Below are positions 16,230-23,495 of a DNA stretch of 40,269 bases, piece after piece. The first letter of the stretch is position 1; each line of letters opens with the position of its first letter. The translations under genes and the position numbers were made by a program. The notes below the pieces were generated by a model. The model did not search any database. It was not told where the DNA came from and saw only the letters and a list, made by a program, of their open reading frames with translations. The stretch is from contig MFOZ01000003.1 in NCBI GenBank assembly GCA_001784055.1, positions 1-40,269 on the forward strand, written 5' to 3'. This stretch comes from Candidatus Levybacteria bacterium RIFCSPLOWO2_01_FULL_42_15 (GTDB lineage Bacteria > Patescibacteriota > Microgenomatia > Levybacterales > UBA12049).

Positions 16230-17673
16230 AGATAGTAGCTTGTGTAAGGGTAATTCGCGGCGTGTATCCGGAAAGAGTAAATGGAATGGGGTCCATATAA
16301 GACATGACAATAAGGAATCTGGGTTTTGTTTCCTGAAGGATGGAAGCGGTTTCCTTAAGAGATTCTTTTGAATAGGTCATGTGATAGGCAACCGTAAACC
16401 GTCCCGGAGGGAGCGTTTGGGATAAAACATACACTTGTGCGTTGTTTCCCCAAATAAATACGGCTTCGTTTTTTGTTCGTCTTCCTTTAATAAATTGCGC
16501 GATTTGATAATCATGGGGAGTTTTCCTATCAAAAAACGCTTGATAGTCTTCAACACTTTTTTTATTCGTTAAGAATAGGAGAGCGTTTTGATAGTAAGAC
16601 GTAATTTTTCCATACACCCAAAAGTTTTGAGAGAGAAGAAATAGAAGAACACCCGTAATAAGCGTATAAATAATCGTTCGCTCCCGTTGTTTCCGTAAAA
16701 TCGTTTCCCCAACAAGCCCAATCCACAAACAAAAACTAGGAAGAAGAACTAATAGGTAGTGAGTATAAGGCCTTTGAGAGAAAAAGGCGTTGTAAAGAGA
16801 AAAGGCAAGCCACACAAAAATAAAAAGATGGGACGGGAAGATACTGTTTCTTTTGATAAACAAAAACAGCAGGAAAGCTCCCATGAAGAAAAGTTTTACT
16901 ACCAGAAGACCGTTTGCGAATAGAAATTTATTTCCATATCCAACATAACCAACATTTTGAGTAAATGAAGCGGAGAAAAATTCACTGAAAGCGCCGTTTG
17001 AAAGAAAAAAAGCCGCAGCAAGGCTCATGGGCAGAAGAAAGCCAACGGTAAATCCGATTGCCGTTTTGACAATAGGACTCTTCTTTCTCTCAACAAAAAA
17101 GAGAAATAGCAAAAGTGCTGCAAAATCAAATACGGCTACGACTTTGAAGAGCAGAGCTATTCCCAATAGAAGTCCCGCACCAAAGAATGGGAGCATATTT
17201 TTGTATGATTTTGCAACGGAGCGAATAAGAAGATAGGACGCGCTTATAATAGGAAGAAGCATAAAGTTTTCTGAATTCGCAATGTTTCCTTCCAGAATAG
17301 GCAAGCCAAAAAGAATACCATAAAGGGTAGTGGTTGTCCAGACGGTTTTTTGCTGTTTGAATAGGTTTTTTGCGAGAAAGAAAAAAGAAATGAGAGAAAG
17401 AGTTCCTAAACAGAGCGAGAATGCTCGGACCGCAAACTGATCAGACCAGAATAAGGCATACGCAAGATATAAAAGAGGTGGCTTATTGTCCCAAATATCT
17501 CTGTATAGCAGTTTTCCATCGCGGATCGCAAGTCCAATGGTTTGGTAGATTCCCTCATCTCCGTACCAATATGGCTCAATTAAGGAAGGAAGTCTCAAGA
17601 GAAAAAAGCCAAATAAAAGAATAAACAGAAACCAAAAGTTTTTGCTTTTTTCTATTCGGGTAAGAAGCTTCAT
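16213..17673 (-). CDS. GT-C family (PMT/ArnT-like) glycosyltransferase
   Basis: A 486-aa polytopic membrane protein. The first loop contains YGDEGIYQ (residues 37-44; catalytic-type D39-E40), followed by DNKPPLLY (62-69), both typical of the ArnT/PMT_2 group. About a dozen helices follow, with a small C-terminal extracytoplasmic domain. It would use a polyprenyl-phosphate sugar; the acceptor is unknown. Its motif (YGDEG) differs from the HPDER of the two GT-C genes at the left edge, so it belongs to a different subgroup. Its start overlaps the GT2 gene stop by 4 nt, and it is translated within the metG operon. Confidence 0.83.
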   Translation of the reverse strand: MKLLTRIEKSKNFWFLFILLFGFFLLRLPSLIEPYWYGDEGIYQTIGLAIRDGKLLYRDIWDNKPPLLYLAYALFWSDQFAVRAFSLCLGTLSLISFFFLAKNLFKQQKTVWTTTTLYGILFGLPILEGNIANSENFMLLPIISASYLLIRSVAKSYKNMLPFFGAGLLLGIALLFKVVAVFDFAALLLFLFFVERKKSPIVKTAIGFTVGFLLPMSLAAAFFLSNGAFSEFFSASFTQNVGYVGYGNKFLFANGLLVVKLFFMGAFLLFLFIKRNSIFPSHLFIFVWLAFSLYNAFFSQRPYTHYLLVLLPSFCLWIGLVGETILRKQRERTIIYTLITGVLLFLLSQNFWVYGKITSYYQNALLFLTNKKSVEDYQAFFDRKTPHDYQIAQFIKGRRTKNEAVFIWGNNAQVYVLSQTLPPGRFTVAYHMTYSKESLKETASILQETKPRFLIVMSYMDPIPFTLSGYTPRITLTQATIYERRF

Positions 17674-19163
17674 ATTTTCTCGGTTACTTTATACTCAAGG
17701 CGTTTTCCACGAATCAGCTGCGTATGGGATATGAGAGCGGGAATCGTTGAAAGAAAAAATCCAACAATGGGGAGAAGAATAAACTCAAAGGGGAACAAGA
17801 GCTTACGGATTCTGGAAATCGAGGGATTTTTAGGCGCATTTCTTAGGTCTATAATAATCATTACCAAAAGCGCGATTAGACAGAGGGTTAAGATAAAACC
17901 TGCAAGGCGAGGAAGATTATATCCAAGTGTCGTTCTAGAGAAAACAGGATTTATCAAAGGAGTAATATTTGCGGCAATCGTAATAACGAACCAATTTACC
18001 GGCCAAAGGAAATGGTCTAAGAGGACATTTGCAAGCATAAGCGTTTTTCTTACAAATGGAACTCCGGGAACCGTAAACCACCATTTGATAAAGAGCGGAT
18101 CATCAGATACCCCCCAAGACCATCGGCGATCCTGATTATATTTATTTACAAGACTGCGCACGTAGCTAGTTGAGAGCGGAGCATCCATGGATGTTTTGAG
18201 GAAAATTGGTTCGACCCATACGTTTCCTTTTAGCATATAAAATGCCTTAAAGAAAATACGATAGTCTTCCGGGATTACATCCACATCCCAAAATTTAATC
18301 TTTTTTAGAAGAGTAAAAGAAAGAGAATAGGTTGAATTGGCAATAAGCCGGTCTCCTTGAATGAGGAGCGCTGTTCGCCATAAACTGCCTAAGAAAGAGA
18401 GGACGCGCACCGGAGCGGGGACTCGCCACAGATTATTGTAAGTTACGTTGGCAGATTGCCAAAACTTACGGTATCTGTTTTCGTCGGAAATAAACTTATA
18501 CGTAAGATACGAAAAATACTGTTTATCAAAAACAGAGTCTGCATCTACAGAGGAGATTGTTGCGTAATCAAAGTTTATTACTCCTCCCTCAACAAATTTT
18601 TTATGCGCAGCTTTTCCGGCATATGCCTCGTTGGAAGATTTCCCTTTTACCTCATTGGCTATATCAGGATGGTACGTAGTCATTATTTCTCCAAAGACGT
18701 TTCTAAACTCCTCAAGTAGGATACTAGCTTTTTTCCGTGCTTCTTGTTCTCGTTTTTCCATCGCGAGCACTACAAAAAGACGTTTCCTTGGGAACGTTTG
18801 GGCCGCAATAGACTGAATAGACGTTCGTAGCTTCAAAACACTCTCTTTATAATTGGGGATAATAATTACATGAGTTATTTTTTCAAAATAGTGAAGTTTT
18901 TTTGCCTTAGCCAACCAATTGACTCGTTCTGCTTTTTTGATTTTTCTTGAAGCAATAAAAACAGCTACGGCAAGGGAGAAAGACTTATAAAGCCAATACA
19001 TATCAAACAGAACAATAAAATACGCAACAACATACGGAATCAGGATGGATCCCCACAAGGGGAAAAGAATAAGACTCCATGAAACAAATCCAGGAAGTAT
19101 TTCAAGGAACCGTTTGGTTTTTATCGGATATCGGCTGAATAGGGTTTGGAAAAAAGCAGTCAT
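17670..19163 (-). CDS. Membrane GT2 family glycosyltransferase (processive type)
   Basis: A 497-aa protein with two N-terminal helices (about residues 25-70), a cytoplasmic GT-A domain (about 95-335) and four C-terminal helices. The GT2 signatures are in order: a nucleotide-binding start (VIIIPNYKES, 99-108), DAD at 207-209, ED at 299-300 (likely catalytic base) and QDRRW at 344-348. The Q-x-x-RW motif with flanking helices marks the processive, cellulose synthase/hyaluronan synthase-like branch. It likely polymerises or adds sugars at the inner face of the membrane. Overlaps with both neighbours (4 nt each) place it in one translational unit with tatD and the GT-C gene. Confidence 0.83.
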   Translation of the reverse strand: MTAFFQTLFSRYPIKTKRFLEILPGFVSWSLILFPLWGSILIPYVVAYFIVLFDMYWLYKSFSLAVAVFIASRKIKKAERVNWLAKAKKLHYFEKITHVIIIPNYKESVLKLRTSIQSIAAQTFPRKRLFVVLAMEKREQEARKKASILLEEFRNVFGEIMTTYHPDIANEVKGKSSNEAYAGKAAHKKFVEGGVINFDYATISSVDADSVFDKQYFSYLTYKFISDENRYRKFWQSANVTYNNLWRVPAPVRVLSFLGSLWRTALLIQGDRLIANSTYSLSFTLLKKIKFWDVDVIPEDYRIFFKAFYMLKGNVWVEPIFLKTSMDAPLSTSYVRSLVNKYNQDRRWSWGVSDDPLFIKWWFTVPGVPFVRKTLMLANVLLDHFLWPVNWFVITIAANITPLINPVFSRTTLGYNLPRLAGFILTLCLIALLVMIIIDLRNAPKNPSISRIRKLLFPFEFILLPIVGFFLSTIPALISHTQLIRGKRLEYKVTEKI

Positions 19164-19963
19164 ACGTTGCGTAATGCAAAAACAGACATTGTGTTTCGGG
19201 TGGTTTGTTCTTTTATCACATCTTTCAAAACACCTTTAATATGGGCAATAAATTCTCCTACCAGTATAACATATTGAGGCTCGTTTCTCTTTCCTCTGTG
19301 GGGAATGGGAGTAAGATACGGACTATCCGTTTCCAGAAGAATCCGATCAAGGGGACAATAGGAAATAAGATCTTTTAAAGATGTTGTTTCTCCTCTTGCA
19401 ATGCCCTTATAGGTAATGTTGCCGTCAAATCCTATATAAAAACCTAAGTCAAGGACTTTTTTTAGGAATTCAACATCCCCGGAAAAACAATGAAACATTC
19501 CCGGAGGATTTAAGAGATACGATGTATGACGTAAGAGAATGTCTAAGATATCTTTCCCCGCATGGCGGTTATGAATCTGTAAGGGAAGTTTTAGCCGATT
19601 CGCAATCTGAATTTGCTTAATAAACACATCTTTCTGTTTGTTAGGATCGGTAATCCCATTTGATGGGTATGCGTAGTAGTCTATTCCACACTCGCCAATC
19701 CCTACAACCTTGGGTTTGCGAGCAAGGTCTTCAAGTTTTTGTTCCCAGTCCTTTTCGAGTTTGTCTACGTGGTGGGGATGAATCCCTACGATGGCGTAGA
19801 GGTTATCGTACTGCTCTCCCAATTTAACCGCTTTTGCGCTTGAGTCAATTTTGGTTCCGGTATTGATAATAGCGGTAACCTCCGCTTTTACCGCTCGCTT
19901 AATTACGGCATCGCGGTCTTTCTCAAACGCCTGGAAATTAAGATGGCAATGCACGTCAATCAT
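19160..19963 (-). CDS. tatD: TatD family metal-dependent deoxyribonuclease
   Basis: A 267-aa TIM-barrel hydrolase of normal TatD length. Metal-binding motifs are visible in order: DVHCHLNF (residues 3-10), GECGIDY (about 95), QIHNRHA (about 131-137), FHCFSGD (about 157) and LLETDSPYLTP (about 207), followed by the family tail around PHRGKRNEP. TatD enzymes are Mg-dependent 3'-5' exonucleases implicated in DNA repair. The gene follows metG by 17 nt, a very common arrangement in bacteria (metG-tatD), and is overlapped by the GT2 gene, joining housekeeping and glycan genes in one transcript. Confidence 0.92.
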   Translation of the reverse strand: MIDVHCHLNFQAFEKDRDAVIKRAVKAEVTAIINTGTKIDSSAKAVKLGEQYDNLYAIVGIHPHHVDKLEKDWEQKLEDLARKPKVVGIGECGIDYYAYPSNGITDPNKQKDVFIKQIQIANRLKLPLQIHNRHAGKDILDILLRHTSYLLNPPGMFHCFSGDVEFLKKVLDLGFYIGFDGNITYKGIARGETTSLKDLISYCPLDRILLETDSPYLTPIPHRGKRNEPQYVILVGEFIAHIKGVLKDVIKEQTTRNTMSVFALRNV

Positions 19964-19980
19964 AACGGTAGTACTCTATC

Positions 19981-21411
19981 TTATCTTCTTGGGAAGAGTG
20001 GTTTTTGAGATGTTATTTTTGGTCCCTTGAACTGATCAAAAATTTTTTCTGAAGTTTGAGGGAGAAAGGGTTTTAGCGCATGTGCAATGTTTCTAATTTT
20101 ATCCACAAAGTGCCGCAATAAGGGAGTAACGCCTTCTTTAGAAAGAGTCCATGGCGCTTTATTATTTATTTCGACATCTAATTTTTTGATATCTCTCCAT
20201 ATTTCCTCAAGAACAAGGTTGAATTCGTAGCGCGAAAGATGTTCATGATAACCTCCTTGGTCTAATGATATGGAGGTATGAGATACTGTTTGACTGACGG
20301 TAACCTCGTTTTTTTCGCAGAGCGTTGCAACGCGGGAGACAAGATTTCCAATTCCGTTAGCAAGATCTGCGTTATAAACTTCCTTAAAGCGTTCATGCGT
20401 AAAGTCTCCATCCTCATCAATGGGAATTTGAGAAAGAAGATAATAGCGGATTGGTTCCAGACCATATGTTTTTACTGCCTCGTAAGGATCAATCACGTTG
20501 CCGATTGTTTTGCTCATTTTTTGTCCGTGAGATGTAATAAAACTATGTACGAGCACTCCTTTTGGCAGAGGGAGTTTTGCAGAAAGAAGCATGGCAGGCC
20601 AATAGACCGTATGAAACCGATTAATATCTTTTCCAATAACATGAAGGTCAGCCGGCCACCATTTTTTCCAAAGCGACTCATCGGTTCCAAAACCAATGCC
20701 GGTTATGTAAATCGCGAGCGCATCAAACCATACGTACATAACCTGGTTTGGATCGTTAGGAACAGGTACCCCAACTCCCTTTGCACGTTCTTTGAATCGG
20801 GAAATACTAAAATCTTCAAGCCCGTCTTTAATAAAAGAGATGATTTCCGCTTTTTTATTTTCTGGAGAAATTTTGAGCTCGTCTCTTTGAATGAGGCCCA
20901 AAAGCGTGTTTTGGTATTTGGAAAGGCGGAAAAAATAATTTTCTTCCGTTACTTTTTCAGGGACTTTTTGATGCTCTGGACAGGCTCCATTTTTTAGCTC
21001 TTTTTCGATTTTAAAACTTTCGCACCCCACGCAATAAAGCCCCGTGTACGAGCGTTTATAAATATCACCGTTCTTCCGGCATAATTCCCAGAGCTTCTGA
21101 ACCCCCACCCAGTGTTTTTTCTGATCAGATCCCCTTTGGAATACGTCTAGATGAACGCCTAAAAATTCATAAAAGTTTCTAAACACAGCGGAATTTCGAT
21201 CAAGAAATTGCTGAATGGGAACTTCCTCACTTTCTGCTGCCTGAACATTCTTGAGCGCGTTTTCATCCGCGCCAGACAGAAGAAGAGTTTCATCTCCCTG
21301 TTGCGTTCGAAACCGCCTTATCGTGTCTGCTTGAAAATACTCAAGAGCATGCCCTATGTGGGGTTTTCCATTCACGTAAGGAATTGCGGTAGTAAGGTAA
21401 AATTTTCCCAT
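19981..21411 (-). CDS. metG: Methionyl-tRNA synthetase
   Basis: A 476-aa class I aminoacyl-tRNA synthetase that charges tRNA-Met. HIGH is at residues 18-21 (after PYVNGKP), KMSKT at about 296-300, and a zinc-knuckle insert has YCVGC and ACPEH (about 127-145). The anticodon-binding helical domain ends the protein; the C-terminal dimerisation domain of longer MetRS is absent, as in many short forms. The gene heads a seven-gene leftward operon (metG, tatD, GT2, GT-C, small membrane protein, WecA-like, UbiA). The TGCTAAAAT box ends only 5 nt before the ATG, so the mRNA is predicted to begin at the start codon. Confidence 0.95.
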   Translation of the reverse strand: MGKFYLTTAIPYVNGKPHIGHALEYFQADTIRRFRTQQGDETLLLSGADENALKNVQAAESEEVPIQQFLDRNSAVFRNFYEFLGVHLDVFQRGSDQKKHWVGVQKLWELCRKNGDIYKRSYTGLYCVGCESFKIEKELKNGACPEHQKVPEKVTEENYFFRLSKYQNTLLGLIQRDELKISPENKKAEIISFIKDGLEDFSISRFKERAKGVGVPVPNDPNQVMYVWFDALAIYITGIGFGTDESLWKKWWPADLHVIGKDINRFHTVYWPAMLLSAKLPLPKGVLVHSFITSHGQKMSKTIGNVIDPYEAVKTYGLEPIRYYLLSQIPIDEDGDFTHERFKEVYNADLANGIGNLVSRVATLCEKNEVTVSQTVSHTSISLDQGGYHEHLSRYEFNLVLEEIWRDIKKLDVEINNKAPWTLSKEGVTPLLRHFVDKIRNIAHALKPFLPQTSEKIFDQFKGPKITSQKPLFPRR

Positions 21412-21416
21412 GTTTC

Positions 21417-21425
21417 ATTTTAGCA
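21417..21425 (-). promoter_or_regulatory. Extended -10 promoter for the metG operon (predicted leaderless)
   Basis: Minus strand TG-C-TAAAAT (21425-21417), identical to the extended -10 of rpsT. Five nt separate it from the metG ATG. No good -35 was found. Confidence 0.65.
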
Positions 21426-21446
21426 CAGAAGAGGATTTAGATGAAG

Positions 21447-21788
21447 CTATGATCGTTTTTTTGCGATAATCTCCATAATACCAAACAAAAAAAGAAGAAG
21501 AATGAAGAGCATGATGTGGGTTACCTCAAGAATTTTAAAAAGAAACGCTGCTGCCACAAATATCCCCACGTATGATGCATATCGTTTGGTTTTGAAAAAT
21601 AAAGACGTGGATAAAAAAACAAAAAGAAACAAAAGAGCAAGAAAAAGAAGGTAAAAAGGAAAAAAAACAATACGTGTGCCTATAGGGATCGTTATGTTGG
21701 TTGCCGGCGCAATGAAATAGAAAGAATACGCAAGAAGCAGAAAAACAAGAAGGGGAGTAATAAAACGTACCCGATTTCTTTTTCGCAT
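21447..21788 (-). CDS. Small polytopic membrane protein, function unknown
   Basis: A 113-aa protein consisting almost wholly of three or four hydrophobic helices with basic ends (MRKRNRVR start, IIAKKRS end). I do not recognise it. It sits between the metG promoter and the transposase region and has no operon partner. A TTGACA lies on the minus strand at 21828-21823 with a poor -10 (TACCCT, 21805-21800) 11 nt before the ATG, so it may be separately transcribed. The gene is supported mainly by its coherent membrane-protein composition. Confidence 0.5.
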   Translation of the reverse strand: MRKRNRVRFITPLLVFLLLAYSFYFIAPATNITIPIGTRIVFFPFYLLFLALLFLFVFLSTSLFFKTKRYASYVGIFVAAAFLFKILEVTHIMLFILLLFLFGIMEIIAKKRS

Positions 21789-21907
21789 ATACTATATCTA
21801 GGGTATGGTACTATACGCACTCTGTCAATCCTTCTTTGATGTCTTTTCCTGACAGTCTTTGACAAAGAAGTTAGGCACATAAGTCATTCGCAATTAATCA
21901 TCTGTCG

Positions 21908-21942
21908 ATCACCTGGGAGGTGATTTATATAGTGCACCTAGG
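21908..21942. repeat. REP-like palindromic element, copy A (inverted relative to B and C)
   Basis: ATCACCT-GGG-AGGTGAT (21908-21924) is a perfect 7-bp-stem hairpin, followed after 10 nt by the box GCACCTAGG (21934-21942). Read on the minus strand it is CCTAGGTG, 12 nt, CACCTCCCAGGTG, the same order as copies B and C. It lies 11 nt beyond the stop of the transposase gene. Confidence 0.85.
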
Positions 21943-21953
21943 AATAAAATCTG

Positions 21954-22622
21954 TTATTCAAGGGCAAGGTGCTCGATCTCCTTTAAGGTTCGTTGGTAGT
22001 CTGCTTGATCAAAGACAAATGTTTTGTAGCTTTCAGCATTTTTAAAAAAACCCAAGAGAAGAGATTTATTAACAAATCCATCCCCCTTTGATATATATTC
22101 AGAGAAGGAGGACCATCGATAATATTCAAGTCTATCAATATCCTTTATCACATGGGAAGCATAAGGATTGAGGTGAATATATCTTGAAACATGAATAAGT
22201 TGTTCATCTGTCTCAATTCTGACCGCCTTAAACTGGTTCAGGAATAATGTGCCGTCCCTTTGATGTCTTGTATTGAAATAACGAGTATAACTGTTTTGAA
22301 AATTACTTAAAAACTTCGAAATTCCGCCGTCCATATTCTGTTTTATAAGTAAATGAAAATGATTCGGCATGAAACACCAGCAAAAGATATCGATATTTGT
22401 ATCACCTGCATTCAAAACCCTAAGAAGCTCTGTTCTTTTTTCGTTGCCAAGAGTTAAGAATCTAGAGAGCCTCACTGGAAGCTTTTTGAATCTATAAAAC
22501 TTTATGGATTCCAAAGCTCTGGTAAGTTCTCTTTTTGTAGTAAACGTAGGTTGCCTGTTGGCCCCTCGATTAAAAACATGGTATATCTCGTTTGTAATAA
22601 GCGGAACAATTCTTCCTGGCAT
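21954..22622 (-). CDS. REP-associated tyrosine transposase (RAYT, IS200-like Y1 superfamily)
   Basis: From ATG 22622 this is a 222-aa Y1 transposase-like protein. It has the early YHVFNRGA segment (residues 14-21), the metal-binding HUH-type motif in MPNHFHLLIK (H88, H90) and the tyrosine region SYTRYFNTR (111-119; nucleophile Y112 or Y115), then a G-LF-N-FK segment. These are RAYT/TnpA_REP hallmarks. Such enzymes cut and join single-stranded DNA at REP hairpins; here inverted hairpin copies flank the gene. The start is chosen because TTGACA-17-TATTAT lies just upstream with the -10 seven nt before this ATG; an earlier in-frame ATG (22631) overlaps the -10. The key residues are intact, so the gene looks active. 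Confidence 0.88.
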   Translation of the reverse strand: MPGRIVPLITNEIYHVFNRGANRQPTFTTKRELTRALESIKFYRFKKLPVRLSRFLTLGNEKRTELLRVLNAGDTNIDIFCWCFMPNHFHLLIKQNMDGGISKFLSNFQNSYTRYFNTRHQRDGTLFLNQFKAVRIETDEQLIHVSRYIHLNPYASHVIKDIDRLEYYRWSSFSEYISKGDGFVNKSLLLGFFKNAESYKTFVFDQADYQRTLKEIEHLALE

Positions 22623-22629
22623 TATGCTC

Positions 22630-22658
22630 ATAATATCTAACGTTACCCTAGGTGTCAA
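22630..22658 (-). promoter_or_regulatory. Promoter of the RAYT gene, -35 embedded in REP copy B
   Basis: Minus strand TTGACA (22658-22653), 17 nt, TATTAT (22635-22630), then 7 nt to the ATG. The -35 box lies inside the repeat (TGTCAA after CCTAGG), so the repeat carries part of the promoter. Confidence 0.7.
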
Positions 22659-22678
22659 GCTAAATCACCTCCCAGGTG
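22647..22678. repeat. REP-like palindromic element, copy B
   Basis: CCTAGGTG (22647-22654), 11 nt, CACCTCCCAGGTG (22666-22678). The second part is a hairpin with 5-bp arms and a CCC loop; the AGGTG of the first part can pair with the same CACCT, so two exclusive pairings exist. The right arm continues into a 12-bp direct repeat (CAGGTGTTAGTT at 22673-22684 and 22694-22705). Confidence 0.85.
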
Positions 22679-22713
22679 TTAGTTATGTTAGTTCAGGTGT
22701 TAGTTTTTGGTTC

Positions 22714-22742
22714 TTGACAAGAGTTGGCAGTCGTGTTATTAT
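22714..22742 (+). promoter_or_regulatory. Promoter of hrcA-grpE-dnaK (predicted leaderless)
   Basis: TTGACA (22714-22719), 17 nt, TATTAT (22737-22742), with an extended -10 TG at 22734-22735. The -10 ends 10 nt before the hrcA ATG, so a leader of about 4 nt is expected. It has the same hexamers and spacer as the divergent RAYT promoter. Confidence 0.78.
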
Positions 22743-22750
22743 AGTGCTAA
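22724..22750 (+). promoter_or_regulatory. CIRCE operator of hrcA-grpE-dnaK
   Basis: TTGGCAGTC, 9-nt spacer, TAGTGCTAA: 15 of 18 half-site positions match CIRCE, with the exact spacer. The -10 box lies within the element, so HrcA would exclude RNA polymerase. Both CIRCE copies in this window carry GCAGTC instead of GCACTC in the left arm. Confidence 0.88.
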
Positions 22751-22752
22751 TC

Positions 22753-23487
22753 ATGCAAGATTTAACACAACGACAGATTCATGTATTGAAGAACCTCATT
22801 GAGGAATATATAGATACCGCGCTTCCCGTGGGGTCTGAAACGCTTGAGAAAAAACACAATTTAAGCGCATCCCCCGCAACTATAAGAAACGAAATGGTTC
22901 GATTAACAAAGTTAGGGTATCTCAAAAAAACCCACACCTCCTCCGGACGAGTTCCGACCCCTTCCGCTATGAAGTTTTATGTCAGTCAGCTTATGAAGGA
23001 AAAGGAATTATCAGTGGTTGAGGAGGTAGCGGTAAAGGAGCAGTTGTGGGACTGTAGGAGCAAAAAGCATGATTTCATGAAAAAGCTCACAAAAACTCTT
23101 GCAGAAAGAACAAAGGCGCTTGCCGTAACTGTTGCGGATGATGATATGCTTTATACTTCTGGATACGCGAATATTCTGGAGATGCCTGAATTTTATGACA
23201 TTGATATCACCAAAAACTTACTGTCCGTCATTGACGAGCTTGATTACTTTGAGAACCTATTCGCACGCATCGCTTTTGATCAAGAAAGGACGCATATACT
23301 GTTAGGAGAAGAGCTCGGACCCAGACTTCCTCCTCAGTACGGTTTTATATTTACCCAATACGAGACGCCTGAGCATGGTCACGGAACGATTGGCGTGTTA
23401 GGACCGGTGCGGCTTCATTACACATCGATTGTGCCCATCGTACGATACTTTGGAAATCTTGCAGGAGAAATTGCGCGAGAATGGTAG
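22753..23487 (+). CDS. hrcA: Heat-inducible transcription repressor HrcA (short form)
   Basis: The start is ATG 22753 (MQDLTQRQ), just after the promoter and CIRCE; the open frame extends 83 codons further upstream but that part runs through the promoter. The 244-aa protein has the HrcA N-terminal winged helix (about residues 1-75; PVGSETL, SPATIRNEM, SSGRVPT motifs) and the C-terminal half of the GAF-like core (MPEFYDI ... GTIGVLGPVRLHY). It is about 100 residues shorter than typical HrcA. Comparison with the known layout places the loss in the middle, after LAERTKALAV (about residue 118), removing the first part of the GAF core and the inserted domain. It likely represses groES-groEL and its own operon. 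Confidence 0.9.
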   Translation: MQDLTQRQIHVLKNLIEEYIDTALPVGSETLEKKHNLSASPATIRNEMVRLTKLGYLKKTHTSSGRVPTPSAMKFYVSQLMKEKELSVVEEVAVKEQLWDCRSKKHDFMKKLTKTLAERTKALAVTVADDDMLYTSGYANILEMPEFYDIDITKNLLSVIDELDYFENLFARIAFDQERTHILLGEELGPRLPPQYGFIFTQYETPEHGHGTIGVLGPVRLHYTSIVPIVRYFGNLAGEIAREW

Positions 23488-23495
23488 GAGAAGGC

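Noticed and set aside
19981..21411. metG as truncated, because the C-terminal dimerisation domain is missing.
   Set aside because: Short MetRS forms without this domain are common and the catalytic and anticodon domains are complete.
21786..21830. A confident promoter for the 113-aa membrane protein.
   Set aside because: TTGACA is perfect but the -10 at the right spacing (TACCCT) is poor, and the nearby TATAGT lies 2 nt from the ATG, too close to be used.
22623..22658. Longer RAYT starts at TTG 22658 or ATG 22631.
   Set aside because: They overlap the -35/-10 promoter elements of the gene, whereas 22622 lies 7 nt after the -10.
22504..22752. An 83-codon N-terminal extension of hrcA.
   Set aside because: It runs through the RAYT start, REP copy B, the hrcA promoter and CIRCE. 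The family N-terminus begins at ATG 22753.
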